NCBI GenBank assembly: GCA_020086605.1
Contig: JACBWW010000039.1
Location: forward strand, 3,122,807 to 3,186,806
DNA from: Lanius collurio
Lineage: Eukaryota; Chordata; Aves; Passeriformes; Laniidae
Direction: 5' to 3'
DNA length: 64,000 nucleotides
Part shown: positions 47,031-59,458 of the stretch, in pieces
Numbering within the stretch: the first letter of the stretch is position 1
Layout: each line of letters starts with the position of its first letter
Position numbers and translations under genes: made by a program
The notes under the pieces: model-generated
Seen by the model: only the letters and a program-made list of their open reading frames with translations
Databases searched by the model: none
What the model was told of the DNA's origin: nothing

Positions 47031-50000
47031 GGAAAAGGGGTCTCTCCTGGGCCCTACTGGCTTTCTCCACCAGTGTCCCACCCTAGTCATGCCCTTCATC
47101 TAGTGCCTCCTCTGTGGCATCTCTGGGCAATGTCCTGCTGGTCCCTGCCTCCGCTGTTCCTCCTCCATCCCATGGCAGAGGCCATTGGGGCACGGAGTCA
47201 TTGGTGCTGCTCAGGCTGTGCTGTGGGTGTGGGGTTTGTTTGTTTTGGCTTTTTTTTTCCTCTTTCTTTCCAGGAAGCACTTAATGTTCTCGTATTTCTG
47301 GCTCCCTCTGCCACTTGAGATTTGGCAAAGACACCAACCAAGAGTGGTTCTTAAATGTCAAACTGGACAAGATGTTTTGAAACCCCTTTAGACCGAAATG
47401 TCAGTGTGTTGTAGCTGGTGGCTTTCCATGTCTGTGATGGCTCCTGGCACGTGTGGGCAGCAGCACCCAGCACAGGGGCTGCAGCCATCCTGGGAGGCAA
47501 CACTGTGGCTGTGGAGTACAGGCTGTTGTATCTTGGAAGTTGCATTCAGTGTTCCAGAAGCTTGAAGGGTGGGAGTCATGGAGAAAGATCTCCCTAATGT
47601 GAGCCCTGGGTGAAGGTGAGGTTCATCCCCCTCGATGGGCCATGTGCTCTCAAATGTTTGCCTTTTTTATGTTCATCATGGCTGTGGGAAGAGCAGGAGA
47701 GCTGGATTGTAGGATGGCCAAAGCAGGAGATGCTGGTGAGAAGGGGATTTGAGAAGTTCTTCCCCGCTAGCAGAGGCGGAGGATGGCACCTGTCTCTCGT
47801 ACCTGAGCGTGGGCAGGGCTTGCCTTGGGGTGCTGGATGAGTGCAGTGTGCTCTGTGCCTGACCTCGCTGGGGCTCCAAGGGGTCAGAGAGGCTGCTTGT
47901 GCAGGTCTTGTGGGATGAGGGGCCCTCCCTGTGGTGTCCTGCCAGGCACTAGGAGGGAAAAGAAGCAAAGACCAAACCAAGAAAGACTAGAAAGAGGAGC
48001 TGCCGTCCTCTCTTTCACCTTTGACCACTGCTGCGTGCTGTTGAGGAGGGGGAGTGATAATTCCTGTGTTTGTGTGAGGTCCATTCCCTCTGAGCACTTC
48101 TCCCCCTGACCTTTGCCTGCTGCTATCACCAGCGCTCGGATTTGGCAATTCCCCTCCCTCACACTCCATGCAACAAAGCCTTGATATTCCTCACCTGAAA
48201 ATACAAAAAGCTCACATTATGGCATTTCTCTGACCTAGTCTGTTCAAAGGGAAGTTCCAGGGGTGTGCAATGAGTTCTGAAAGCTTCTGAGCTTTCCCTG
48301 TGGCTGTGCTTCCTTCTGCTTTCCTGGGCTTGCAGAGGGGGGTGTCTGTGCAGAGGGAAGGTGTCTGGGGTCCAGGTGTTAAAATGCCAGGTTCAAACCT
48401 GTGACTGAGCGTTTCTGGGCTCTGCTGATGGCCCAGCCTGGGCCTGGGCAGAAGTATTTGGATACAGGGCTTATGTGTACTCAGGAGTTGCTTTCCAATG
48501 TAGCTCCCCTCTCTGCTAACGCTGTCTCCTGGTGCCCAGATGCAGACCCACTGCTTTGTTGGTTCTGCTTGGTGTGTTTGCAGGTGTATCACACACATGT
48601 ATGCTGGTTTTGGGATCCTTGGGGCAGGCAGGAGATCCCTGCCTATTGATAGTGGTCTACAGCACGTGCACACTCAGGGATTCCGCTCCCAGCGTGGAGC
48701 TCACCTCAGGGGACAGAATCAAGCCCAGCTCTAGGAACACCCACACCCTGGAAAGGGAGAGGCAGTGGGAGGGTCCAGTGGTGTTTTTGTCGAGCTGCTG
48801 AGTGAGGAGAGCAAACATCCTGGCACACGGTGCAGCACAGTCATGGCACTCACAGCAAGAGGTGCCGGCTCACCTGTTACATACTTTTCAGTCTTGATAA
48901 GCATGTCCTGAACGTGTTGAGCACCGTGGGGATCAGTCCTGGCTCACCTCCCTGCTGCACCCTGGGCAAGCTTCCTGGGAGGGTTTCAGCTGCACAGGAG
49001 ATCTCCTTACAGAGAGTCAAGGTGCTGAGTCGAGGTGGTCCCCAAGTTAGGGAGCAAAGGCAGGAGCACTGCTTGCTGGAGGTGGTCTGCTGGTAATTGA
49101 GACTGTTCTAATGTGCAGTTAAGAGGTGCCAGTAGCACCTGGGAGTACCCCTTGCTCAGTCCTGGGGTAACCTTGCCTCCCGTGCTCTGGGAGGGAGGCA
49201 GTGGCTTTGCTTTGGGGCTGGCTGCTCCTCCACTCTGTGCCCTCCCACAGCTGGAGCAAGTGTGTATTGGTGGCTCCTTGGAAAACCCTTCCTAGAGCAG
49301 GACTGCATTTGCTCTTTAGGGGTAAAAGCCAGAACAGCCCTTTTGTCATTCAGTTTGTCACAGACAGCCTGGTTTGTTCTTCTTGTCATGTCAGCGGGCT
49401 TTTCCTACCCCTCCAAGCAGCATGACCGCTCCAGCTAAACTAGGAAAGTCCCTTTGCATGGAGGACCCCAGCTGAAATGGGGACATTTGAGGACTTTGGG
49501 CTGCTTGCAGGGGGATGCATATGCCATTTCTGGCAGGGCAGTGACACCCCATGAGTTGCCCTCCCAATGCCCCCATCCTGCTGCTAGGGGTGGAGAAACC
49601 TCCTTTTGTCCTGTCCAATCCCAGGCAGTGTGGGGTATGCAGGGAATCTGTGCCCCCAGCAGGGTTTGTGATGGCCTGGCTGGGGACAAGGGTTGTAGTG
49701 GTGCTTTCTGGGGGGAAACAGCCCTTCTGTACCAAAGAGCATTTATGAAGAAGCTGTACCCACTTCTGACAGATGCTTCTCTGGGATACAAGAGTTTATG
49801 GCAGAATGAGCTCTTCCAGGGCAGCATGAGCTGCCTGGGGCAAGAGATGTGGTCTGAGATGAAGCTCCCTTCCCTCTGCTGAGAGCTCCATAAAACCCTG
49901 GTACTGCTTTGGTATCAGAATTCAGTTTTCTTGTAAAATAGGCATTATCTGGGCCTTGCTGCATCTGTGTTTTCCTCTGCCAGCAGGAAGGCAGGTGAGG

Positions 50001-51394
50001 TAGTGGGTACCCCTTGGCATGGGGCAGCCAGGAGTTCTCATGATCTCCACACTGACCCTGCCCAGTGTTGCAGCAACTCTGGATGTTGCATGGCAGGAGA
50101 AGGGGCTTTGCTTTGAGTTTCTCTGTGCCACTCAGCAGATTTTGTGTGTATTGCCCTTTTTTTTTCCAGTCTTTAAGTAAAAATGTATCTTTGGCAACTG
50201 GGTGTAGCAGGGGGATACCCAGGCATTAGGGCTGGAGAGTCAGGAAATGCCTAGCTGCAGCTGCATAGTCCCATAACCCCAACTCTGCATTTGTCTGCAC
50301 TGAGAGTCCCTGGGAGAGGGGCTGGCTCCCAAACTAAGTCCCCAGAGCATTTCTGAGCAGTGTTGCTGCTCCCCTGATGTGATGTGGCTCCAGAGCTGTG
50401 GCTCTGCTCTGCAGCGAGCGCTTGCCTCCACAGCTGAGCTGCTGTGCTCCCCTCCCCGAATTAAAACCCCAGCCACGTCTAAACCACTGGGTCGTGGATA
50501 GGGCTTTCTAGGCAAGTCTTACAGCACAGATACGGCTCGTTCTCTCTCACCTGTGACTGCAGGATGTGCCCAAGGGACAAAATCGAGGGTGTGAGGTGAG
50601 ATCTGGCAGTGTGGGCTGTGGCAGTGCCGGCAGCTTTCCCGGAGCCGCAGTTGCACTTTCCTCATTTGGCCCTGGGTAGGGAGGCCTGGAGCCTCCACCC
50701 TCTGCGAGTCAGCCCGACCTTTACACCCGGCTGAAGGTTGGGCTGGTGCAGCAGCAGGTGCCAGGGTGGCTGCTCCTGCCCAGCTACCTGGAAGGAAGGT
50801 GCTGGTGTCTTCTGGAGGGTTCCCCATCTCTTCCTGTATGTCTCTGCCGCTGCGATGTAGAAGCAAAAGGTGAATTCCTCCTCCTGCTCCTCTGCCAAGG
50901 GCAGGGACTTTGTGTTTTGCCTCCCCTTCCCCATTCCTGCTGAGGAGGAGATCTTTGCTACCAGCAGATCGGTAGCTGGGGACTCCCCCAATGGCTGTGG
51001 TCGTGTCTTGCTGCTCCAGGAGGGGCTTGCTGTCTCCTGGAGGGTCTCTCTCTCTCTCTGCGTGTTTTGAACTGCTCTGTAGGTCAGCAGCTTGCCAAGT
51101 CCTGCCCAGCCATTCTGTCATGAAGCTGCAGCTCAGCAGCAGTGGAGATCACAGCAGCCCTTGCCTGAGCTGCTGTGTGGGAAGTTGTGGTGGGGTGGGG
51201 AGCAGCTGGAACGCTGCCTGCTGCAGATGCCCTGCCTGCCCTCCTGCAGAGTTCTGTAACCTCTTTAGCTTTGCCCTCCCTCGTGTGCGGGGACAGACAG
51301 GCTGTGGGCAAGATGCCTCCTGGACCGGCCTGGCTGGGTGCAGGGATCAGCCCGGGGGCAGCTGTGCCTGCAGTGACCAGCCCTGTCCCCACAG

Positions 51395-51509
51395 AGTACA
51401 GCCGCTTCGAGTCCAAGATCCACGACCTGCGGGAGCAGATGATGAACAGCAGCATGAGCTCCGGCTCCGGCTCTCTGCGGACAAGCGAGAAGAGATCGCT
51501 CTACGTCCG
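51395..51509 (+). CDS. DLG3: DLG3 exon: PDZ3-SH3 linker
   Basis: A 115-nt exon, phase 1 to 2, from gtccccacag to tacgtccg/gtaagg. Its first two bases complete a Glu codon, then it reads [20 protein letters not shown], a Ser/Gly-rich stretch and EKRSLYVR leading into the SH3 domain. The upstream partner base must come from the missing PDZ3 exon. Confidence 0.96.
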
Positions 51510-54500
51510 GTAAGGCTCTGCAGCCCTGCTTGTTCCTGTGCTCCCAGCAGGGGTGGGGGAGGGCACATCCCCACAGTGTGGGGTGCAGGGGGGATGGTTA
51601 CAGTTCAGCCTGGGCTGTGCAGTGCCTCTGGGGTGTCAGGGGCCAGGGGAGTGAGTGCCGTGGATGCATCACAGAGCCCCAAGGGTGCAGCAGGGAGAGC
51701 GGTGCTTCTGCACTGGCTTGCCAAGGCTGGGTGCTCTGCACTTGAATGCCTCTCCCAAGGACTGCTCCAGTTTGGAAAGCAATGGTCTCTACAGAGCCAG
51801 AGTGGCTGCTGGCCAGGCCAATGTGCTGAGGACCACTGGAAAAAAAGGAAATCCAGCCCTGCTTCTGCCCCAGGCAGCTTGTGGCAGCTTTCAGGGCGCT
51901 CTCCTCAAACCAGCTAACAGGCTTCTCCTTGTCTCCTCCTGCCATTCCTGTGGCAGGATCTGGCTGGATGGGAGATGAGCTCTTAGGAGGATTATTGCTC
52001 TGAGCCCTCGATGCACTTTTGGTCTGGAGCCAGGTGCAGGGCAGGCAGGCAGGGGTTAAACAGCCATGAAGCTCAAACTGCTGCAAGTCCTGTGCGGACA
52101 AAACAACCCCTGCCTGCCTCCTGCCACCTCCTGCCTGCCACAGCACCAGTGGGATGAGAGCTAATGAGTAATTTTAACTTGGTAATTAAAATAATCCTGT
52201 AAATCCTCAGCCTGCGCAGCTTGTTGCAGGTGAGGCTGGCAGGAGAAAGGGATACTTCTTCTTCTTCTTCTTCCCTGTGAGAAGGATGACAAGGGCTGAG
52301 GCTACATGAGTCAGCCTGCATGTCCCACTGCATGGCTGCTCCATGCAGAGCGACTTCAGGCGTGGTGGATATGTTGCAAGCACAGCAGGAGGGAAGAGCT
52401 GCAGCTCTGGGTTTCTGCAGTTCACACCTTCCCACAAGTCTCTGTAGGCATCTTCCTTGATTTAGAATCTCAGGGCTTCCTGGGGGTGTGTGACAAGCTG
52501 GGCGCAGTGTTGAATAAACATCATCTTGTTAGTCCTGCCCTCACTTCCCTGCTGTCCTGTGGACACCCTTGTGTGTGGAGGAAGATTTAGGCTGGGTCCA
52601 GCTTGAGTTGAGCCTGTTCTCTGCCTGGAAAGGTGCTCGTGTATTGAAGTATTCCTGTAAACCAGAGAGCTCCCTGTTGCCTCCACACTACTCATAGCAT
52701 TTCTTAATTCTTGGTGCATCCCCTCCCCAGGGCTTTGGAGGCCTCCAGAGCGCTGTGTCCCCTCACACGTACCCAGGTGGAGCTGGTCTGTGCCTTGCTG
52801 AGAGAGTGATCCCAGGGGAGAGCTTTTCCCCAGCATGGCCCTTCACAACACTCTGCTTGACACACACCCTGAAAATGTGCTTGCAAGAACTGCTGGGTGC
52901 CCAGGCTGCCCCAGCCTTTCTGGGTGGGGTAGTTTCAAGCACAGTTTACCCGAAACCAGCTGAGCTGCTGCGCTGTGGACAGGACATCAATTACAGGACT
53001 TGCTACCCAACTGCTTGAGTCAGCCCTGCGTGGCTGCATTGCCTCCCGTGTGCTGTTGAAGGGTTGGGGCCAGGCACCCAAATGCCTGCTGGAGCAAATT
53101 TGGGGGTACTGGAGCTGATTTGGGGGTGCTGGAGTGTGCAGCACAGGCAGAGGCAAGGCGGGTTCATGTCCTGCCTGTCACCTGCCTGCTCTGCCGCAGG
53201 GCAAAGTCTGCCAGCACTGGGGCCGTGCCGGGTGGGGATGGAGGTCAGGCGGGCGCTGTGCCTGGACACCAGGAGGAAGCCATGGGAGGCCTTGGCACTG
53301 CTTCCCTGCCCTCCAGCCAAACCATCTGCTCTCCTGGCTGTTAGTCTGGGGGCAGAGCGGAGCTGCCGTCTGGCCCCTGAGCACCTGGAGGAGCACCCAG
53401 CCACGGTGGGTCCCACGTGCCAGCACAGCCAGGGGCTGGTCTCCTGGAGCATCGTGCCTTGGGGGTAGCAAATGCCTCATGAGCTGGCTCTGCAGGTGTC
53501 CTGCCCGTGAAGGGATCTTGCTGTGCCTGTCCCGGGATGCCAGTGGCTGCTGCAGGAGGAGCCATGGGCCCAGCACTGCTCTGCAGGGCAGGGTGCAATG
53601 GAGTGGGCAGGGCTTCTCACAGCCTGCCTGACTTTGGGAACCGGCCTGACCAGTTCCCCAGGGCCTTGGCCAGCGGCACTGACCTCACAGTGCCCTGTCA
53701 GCCACATACAGCCTTATCTTTTGGCCAGGAGCTGCCTGCAAGGCTTGATACCTCTGGCCAAATCAGTGCTGTGCTGAGGGGTGCAGCCACTGTGCCCTGC
53801 AGAGGGAACGAGCACAGAAGCTGCCCTGGGCCTGAGTAAACCAGGGAAGGAGAACAGATCTGGTGGCTGAGTGTATCTGGATGCACAGGGCAGACTGGTT
53901 CTAGTCCCAAAGAGCCCTCCTCATGTGGCAGCCCTTCTTGCCATTCAATACCCAGTCTCAAGTGCCCTGAAAGATTTCACAGCCCAGCATTTCCCTGGCA
54001 GAAATGCCCTCCAAGCTCTGCTGCTCCGCAGGGACCTGCCATATGGTCCCTCAGCCCTTCCACTTACAGTGTGCTTTTAAACCCCCTTCAGAGTCCCCAC
54101 AGTGGAAGGCGGTAATGAGCAGAACAGAGGATGTCTCTCCTGCTTCAAGAAGGTTTATTAGGGCCAGGATTAAACCAGCACCAATCCAGTTTGCAGTGCC
54201 TGGGCTTATGCTGGGCTGGGGGCCGGTGGGGCCAGTGTCCCAGGAGCAAATACAGAGGTTGTGCTGCCAGTACTTTTAGTGACTCTTCCCTTTCTTTGTC
54301 TTTTTGCAAGTTGCTGCATCAAAGCAGACACAGTTTGTGATCTAACATTAGTAGAACGAGTTGCAGGTGAAGCCACTGAGAGCAGCTTATGGGTACAGGC
54401 TGCAGTGCTGTGTGTGATGGATGTGTGCAGGAAGAGTATTATCACTCCTCTAGTGAAAAAAACAAGATCTTTTCTATAGCTGGTTAGTTTAAATTTGAAG

Positions 54501-55079
54501 ATAATTTTAAACTAAATAAACTGTTCTCAGGGGAGGTGTTTAGGAGTATGAAAAGGATCAGTTGTGGAAGCAGGTGTATATGCTCTGAGATGCATTCCTC
54601 ATTCCCAGGTTCTGTACATAAATTAAGGGTGTACTCAAAGCCTTGGTGGCCTGGTGGTCTCTGCCTCTCTGACCACCCATCAGCAGTGGGGTCTGATGTT
54701 CCCCATCCCATTCCTTGGCCCTGCAGCCGCAGAGGGGTGGGGGGGGCAGCCCTCCTGCAGGCTACTGCTCTGGGCCTGGCCTGCTCACTACCCACAGACT
54801 TTCAGGGCATCTGTGGCTCATGTGCATCCTGCAGCTGAGGTCAGCAGTGAGTTCTCTCATCCCAGCACTGTTGTTCCTGCATTGCACTCTTCAGGGCTTT
54901 GGCCGAGCCTGCCGGTCGAGGGGTGTGCTGGGGCTGGCAGCACTGCTCACCTTGGCAGGGTTTGGGTTGAAATCCTTTCAGGTATGAAGGTGACAGTGCC
55001 CCAGGAGGTTGGCAGTGCTGCTGCCCTCACTGCCTGGCCAAGCACAGAGAAGGCATCGCTCCTCTCTGCTCCTCCACAG
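51510..55079 (+). other. DLG3: DLG3 intron before SH3
   Basis: About 3.6 kb; a short (CTT)n microsatellite at about 52,256-52,273; no exon or other element recognised. Confidence 0.6.
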
Positions 55080-55256
55080 AGCTCTGTTTGACTATGACCG
55101 GACCCGGGACAGTTGCTTGCCCAGCCAGGGACTCAGCTTCTCCTACGGGGATATCCTGCACGTCATCAATGCCTCCGATGATGAGTGGTGGCAAGCCAGG
55201 CTCGTCACACCCCACGGCGAGAGCGAGCAGATCGGGGTCATCCCCAGCAAGAAGAG
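55080..55256 (+). CDS. DLG3: DLG3 exon: SH3 domain
   Basis: A 177-nt exon, phase 2 to 2, from gctcctccacag to aagaagag/gtgagt. It encodes [20 protein letters not shown], then [20 protein letters not shown] and [13 protein letters not shown] and the WW of the RT/n-Src region are SH3 hallmarks. As in other MAGUKs, this SH3 packs against the GK domain and is not a classical PxxP binder. Confidence 0.97.
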
Positions 55257-55917
55257 GTGAGTGTCCATCAGCAGGAGCTATCACAAACAGTGACCTCAGG
55301 ATTTCCCCAAACTCTGCAAGCCCTCAGGGCTCTGCTCAGGCTGAGATCTCTTTGTGGTCCCAGTCCACCTGCCCCTGTGCAGTGTGCAGGGCACCTTGGT
55401 TTTAAGCTGGGGCTGTGTGCAGGTGTCCCTAGGAAGTTATTCTCCAAAGCTGGGTGAGACTCTAGGTGAGGAGTGGTCAGCCCCCTCTGTGGTCCCTGTG
55501 GGGATGGAGAGTTGCTGTTAGCTAGTCAGGGTCTCCATATGAGAGCAGAGTCACATCAGTGACTGTGGGCTGCTCTTTGTGTCCTCTGTCAATCTGCCCA
55601 GCTCTGCAGCCAGCTCCCACTGTGAGGTGGATAATCACAGGGAGCAGAGGAGCTGGTTGCTGCTGCCTTCAGGTCTGCAGAGCCAGCCTCAAGTCTGTCC
55701 CCTATCCCTGTTGGGAAGGCTGGCTTGGCTCCTCTCCTGCTCGTGCAGACACTGGCCCGGGTCAGGCCCTGGGCAGGAATCTCCACACCTGTCCCTGCCT
55801 CGGAAGGAGTTGCCCTTTCCCACCACCCAAGTGTACCTGGAGCTGCCTGAGGCACCACGTGGGCAGCGTGGAGGGCACACGTATGGGACTAGTAACTCTC
55901 TCTCTCCTTCTGATCAG
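55257..55917 (+). other. DLG3: DLG3 intron between SH3 and HOOK
   Basis: A 661-base intron with consensus ends and nothing else recognised. Confidence 0.85.
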
Positions 55918-55993
55918 GGTGGAAAAGAAGGAGAGAGCACGATTGAAAACAGTGAAGTTCCACGCCAGGACTGGCATGATTGAGTCCAACAGG
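55918..55993 (+). CDS. DLG3: DLG3 exon: HOOK region, basic part
   Basis: A 76-nt exon, phase 2 to 0, from ttctgatcag to aacagg/gtaagt. It encodes VEKKERARLKTVKFHARTG followed by MIESNR. The basic HOOK segment links SH3 to GK and, in this family, binds calmodulin and helps control intramolecular SH3-GK contacts. It ends on a codon boundary shared by both alternative downstream exons. Confidence 0.96.
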
Positions 55994-56566
55994 GTAAGTG
56001 CTGATCTGGGGCTCAGTGGGGCACCTGGAGCTGGTAACTAGTGAGGTCAGGATGAGTCCCAGCAGCAAAAGCTCCTCAATCCCAATGCAAAGAGCTGTGT
56101 AACTGGACCTCCCCCAGGCCCACATCTGTTTAGCACAAAACCTCCGTGAATATGGAGTGATTGAGCAGAGGAGCCCAGGATGGTCAGAAAGTACTGGGGA
56201 AAGACTCATTTTTGGTGTGATGGGGTGGCAGAGCCCATGGCTAGGAGGTGCCTGCAGGCAGCTGCTGAAGGTAGCCACCCTCACACCTCATAAGCAGTGC
56301 CTAACATGCCAACGAGCAAGGAAGAACAGCCTGGCTACCCCTGCAGAGCTGCTGACTGCCCCATCAGCTTCCCAGCATCCCTACCACATGTTTTTCTCCA
56401 TGCCTAATTTTTTTTCCTGCATTACAGTTCTCATGTAATCTCCATGATTTCATTTGAGGGTGACTGCCCTGACACAGCTCCTCATTGTCTCTTCATTTTA
56501 ATTTTCCCCACATGCGTTAAACACCATTGTTTTTTCTGTCCTCCCTTCCATCTCCACGTTCTTCAG
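55994..56566 (+). other. DLG3: DLG3 intron before the I3-like exon
   Basis: A 573-base intronic stretch. The last 120 bases are a long pyrimidine-rich tract ahead of the I3-like exon; no other feature. Confidence 0.7.
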
Positions 56567-56666
56567 TCGATCAAAACGAAACGTAAAAAGAGTTTTCGCC
56601 TCTCTCGAAAGTTTCCATTTTACAAGAGCAAAGAGAACCTGGCCCAGGAGAGCAGCGGACAGGAAC
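56567..56666 (+). CDS. DLG3: DLG3 alternative exon, I3-like (band 4.1-binding type)
   Basis: A 100-nt exon, phase 0 to 1, from cacgttcttcag to aggaac/gtaagt. It begins SIKTKRKKSFRLSRKFPFYK and ends with an acidic SGQE-type tail. The KRKKxFxxSRKFPFYK core matches the I3 exon of DLG1, DLG2 and DLG4, which in DLG1 binds band 4.1/ezrin-family FERM domains. It has exactly the same entry and exit phases as the DFPGL exon at 58,349; using both would shift the frame (146 nt), so the two must be mutually exclusive. Confidence 0.9.
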
Positions 56667-58348
56667 GTAAGTAGCAGCTGGCCAGAGAGGCCAAGCCTGC
56701 AACCCTCAGGTCCCCTGCCCTGAGGGGAGAGATCCAGCATATTTCCTTAGCCAGGGGTCCTGGCATCTGCCTGTATTCAGGTCTGTGCTCCACAGTCGTG
56801 CCAGCAGCTAGGGAGAAACTGGAGCTTGAAATGAAAGCAACAGCTGCAGGCTGGCACTCTCTTCCTTTCTCTCATGTTCAATGTCTTCATCTTTTCATCC
56901 AACTTTACACCCACCCGACTCCCTGCTCTGCCTCCCCCTGCTTTCCCCCCTTTGCTGCAGGCTCTGCTCCCTCCCTCTGCCTGCTTCCCTCCAAGCGAGG
57001 GGCTGGCTGCCTTCTGCAGAGCTTCTCCCTTCCCTCTCAGGGCCTGGGGAGGTCCCAGCTCCATCTTCCCTAGAAGTGACTTACAGCTCCATATTCCCAC
57101 TGGAGAGCCCTTCCCAGCAGATAAAGCCCTGTGGACATGGGGGAGCCACGACCCTACTGCCCATCCATGACTGAGGCACATCTTTGGTAGCTGGCTGCAG
57201 ATGTTTGGGGTCCACAGCTCTTGCCACCCTGGGACTCCCAGCAGAGGCAGGACGTTTGTCTCGTTGCCCCAAATCCTGACATGGGAAGCATTGGAACTGC
57301 TCACCAAACCCAGCCCTTGCTCCAAGGGGTGAGCTGCATCCACTCCTCTGGCAAGCATCCAGGCTGGCAATGCTCAAACCTCTGGAAAAGGGCAGTGGAC
57401 AAGGCAGAGCTGTGTCTGTGCCCCAGTGCCAGCACAGCAAACACATCCCCTCCCTCTGGGGTTGTCCTAGGTGTCATACAGAGGCAGGAGGTTGCTGCTG
57501 GGCTGCTCCAAGGGCTGCCTGCATCCCTCTGCTCCCCATGCCAGGCTGGTGCCAGCTTCCAGTGATTTTAGCAGACAGCACAAGCCTCTGGCCCGTGCTG
57601 AAGGTTGTCTGTCTGCCTGTCTCTAGTAGTGCCTGAACATGACTGGGCTCCAGTCAGATCCATGCTGAAGCTGGGAGCCTGCTTTTGGCCAGCCCTGCAG
57701 TGAGGTGGCACAGCATGGGATGGGGCAGGCCACTCTCTTTACCTGCCTGTGCCACAGACACACAGCCAGCTCCCTCCCTGTGCTCTGCCACTGTCCATCC
57801 CAGCTTGCAGTCGAGGGGATCTCTGCCTGACATTTCCACAGCCTGTGCAAGCATTGTGGTGTGGGGCAGCTGACACACACAGATGGGGAAAAATGTGTCC
57901 TCCTGCCACATGTTACAGGGCTGTGAGCAGTGCTTGGCCCCAGAATGGCCAGGCTGTGCCGGGGAAGCACAGAGCCACTGTGCTGTGCCAGTATACTCCA
58001 CAAGGAGAAACACTTCAGCCCCCGTGCTGGCAGCTCAGGGCTGCAACTGCTTGGTGCCAGCTGATGCTGCCCTGCCCTCACCAGACTCAGGGTGGCCCTT
58101 GAGGGCTCTGTGGCAGAGAGGGTGAGCTTGGGGGGAGGAAGGGTCCAGCTGCACGAGGCAAGACATTGGCAGCGGGCTGATGGTGTCAGCTCTGGAAACA
58201 TTTAACCTCACTTGCAGTTGCAGCTCTGGGCCATTCTGCACTCCTGTCACTAATGCTGGTCTGGCTCTGTCTCCCCCATCCCTCTGATTCCCCTTTCCTG
58301 CGCTGTCTTCTCTCCCCCTCTCCCCCTTCTTGCTGTCTGTGAAATCAG
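56667..58348 (+). other. DLG3: DLG3 intron between the mutually exclusive exons
   Basis: About 1.7 kb with a pyrimidine-rich end before the DFPGL exon. No complementary docking elements are obvious by eye. Confidence 0.6.
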
Positions 58349-58394
58349 GACTTCCCTGGGTTAAGTGACGATTATTATGGAGCAAAGAACCTGA
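58349..58394 (+). CDS. DLG3: DLG3 alternative exon (DFPGL form of the HOOK)
   Basis: A 46-nt exon, phase 0 to 1, from gtgaaatcag to aacctga/gtaagt, encoding DFPGLSDDYYGAKNL. It is the acidic counterpart of the I3-like exon and is the form found in the reference mammalian SAP102 protein. The YY pair is a conserved potential phosphorylation site. Confidence 0.95.
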
Positions 58395-59416
58395 GTAAGT
58401 TGAATTCCAATGTACATTGTTCCCTTTCTGTGGCTGGTGGTGCCTGGGGAATAGCTGGGCTTTGGCCAGGGCAGCTGAGCTTCCCTGGGTGCTGCTCTGC
58501 TGCCGGGGACCCCACAAGTGCCGGCAGAGCTTGAGGTGCCTCTGCTGCACGTGGGACGGGATGGGGGAGCTGGTGTGGGGGTGTTGGCCATGCCTGAAGT
58601 GTCTGCTGCACCCAGGGTGAGCTGTACCTCTTCATCCTCTTCTTGCTGCTATCTGGGTTGGTTGTTGCTTTAGCACTTGGAGCCACTGCCAGTGTGGGTG
58701 GGAAGTGGCCGTGGTGGGCCTGCTCTGAATGGGGTGGGTGACAACATATTTAGGTGTTCCCACCTTTCTCTGGGTTACAACATACCCAGAACTGCAGAAA
58801 AATGACAGGAGCCCCATGGTCTTCTCAGCTGGGGCATGAGCTCCCTGCCAGGCTCCGCACCCCCTGACCAGTGCAGAGCCTGACTGGGGCAGGCAGCGGC
58901 CAGCAAGCCTCTATGGGGTGGTCGCAGCACTAGGATCAGCCTGAGCAAGCAAAGCCCCAAACTCTGTCCCATCCTGTCACTGTCTTGTCTCTGTGCGTCC
59001 CAGCCCCATCCCCAGAGGCAGGCTCCCCCACCCCTGTGCCAGCACAGCCGTGCCCTCCCCTGCCCGCTGTGTGCATTCTGCACCTGCTCCCCTGCCAGCA
59101 TTCTCCTCCCTGTGCACTCCACCTTCCCTCAGCCTGGGAAGCCCAGTGCCTTCAGGTCTGCCAGGCAGGCCCTCCTGGCATCCCTCTTTTCTCCTGGAAG
59201 CCTCCCCCTGCATGTCCCTGGGTTCCCAGCAAAGGGTGAAAGATGCCGCCCTTGCCCATGTGGCACAGACTCGTCCCAGTGGGTGCTGGGCTGCAGGTTT
59301 TTCGGGAGGCCAGTGCTGTCCTACCCTTGGTCAGTAGTGCTGGGTGACAGCCGAGGTGCCCCCCGTGCCTCCCGCCCATGCTCCTTCTGAAGGGGATCTC
59401 TCTGGTTGCTTTGCAG
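58395..59416 (+). other. DLG3: DLG3 intron before I2
   Basis: About 1 kb, pyrimidine-rich towards its end; nothing recognised. Confidence 0.6.
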
Positions 59417-59458
59417 AGGGCGTGACATCAAACACCAGTGACAGCGAGAGCAGTTCCA
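59417..59458 (+). CDS. DLG3: DLG3 alternative exon I2 (14-residue cassette)
   Basis: A 42-nt exon between ggttgctttgcag and agttcca/gtaagt, phase 1 to 1. Inclusion adds GVTSNTSDSESSSK between SH3 and GK; skipping joins ...NL to KGQED without a frameshift. Length and position match the known 14-residue I2 insert of SAP102. The Ser/Thr-rich acidic sequence is homologous to VTSNASDSESS in PSD-95 and SAP97. Confidence 0.93.

Larger units (their letters stand above)
42676..51394 (+). other. DLG3: DLG3 intron interval holding the missing PDZ3 exons
   Basis: About 8.7 kb between the PDZ2-PDZ3 linker exon and the PDZ3-SH3 linker exon. The PDZ3 segment, normally one GLGF-type PDZ domain ending before the EYSRF motif, is not present in any frame or on either strand of the readable sequence. 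Phase arithmetic requires missing coding length of 2 modulo 3. The interval contains a minisatellite (44,040-44,250), the 353-base gap, a CpG island (46,375-47,030) and otherwise unremarkable intronic DNA. Confidence 0.8.

Noticed and set aside
45876..47099. Frames running across the N gap on both strands
   Set aside because: They are open only because N codons cannot be stops.
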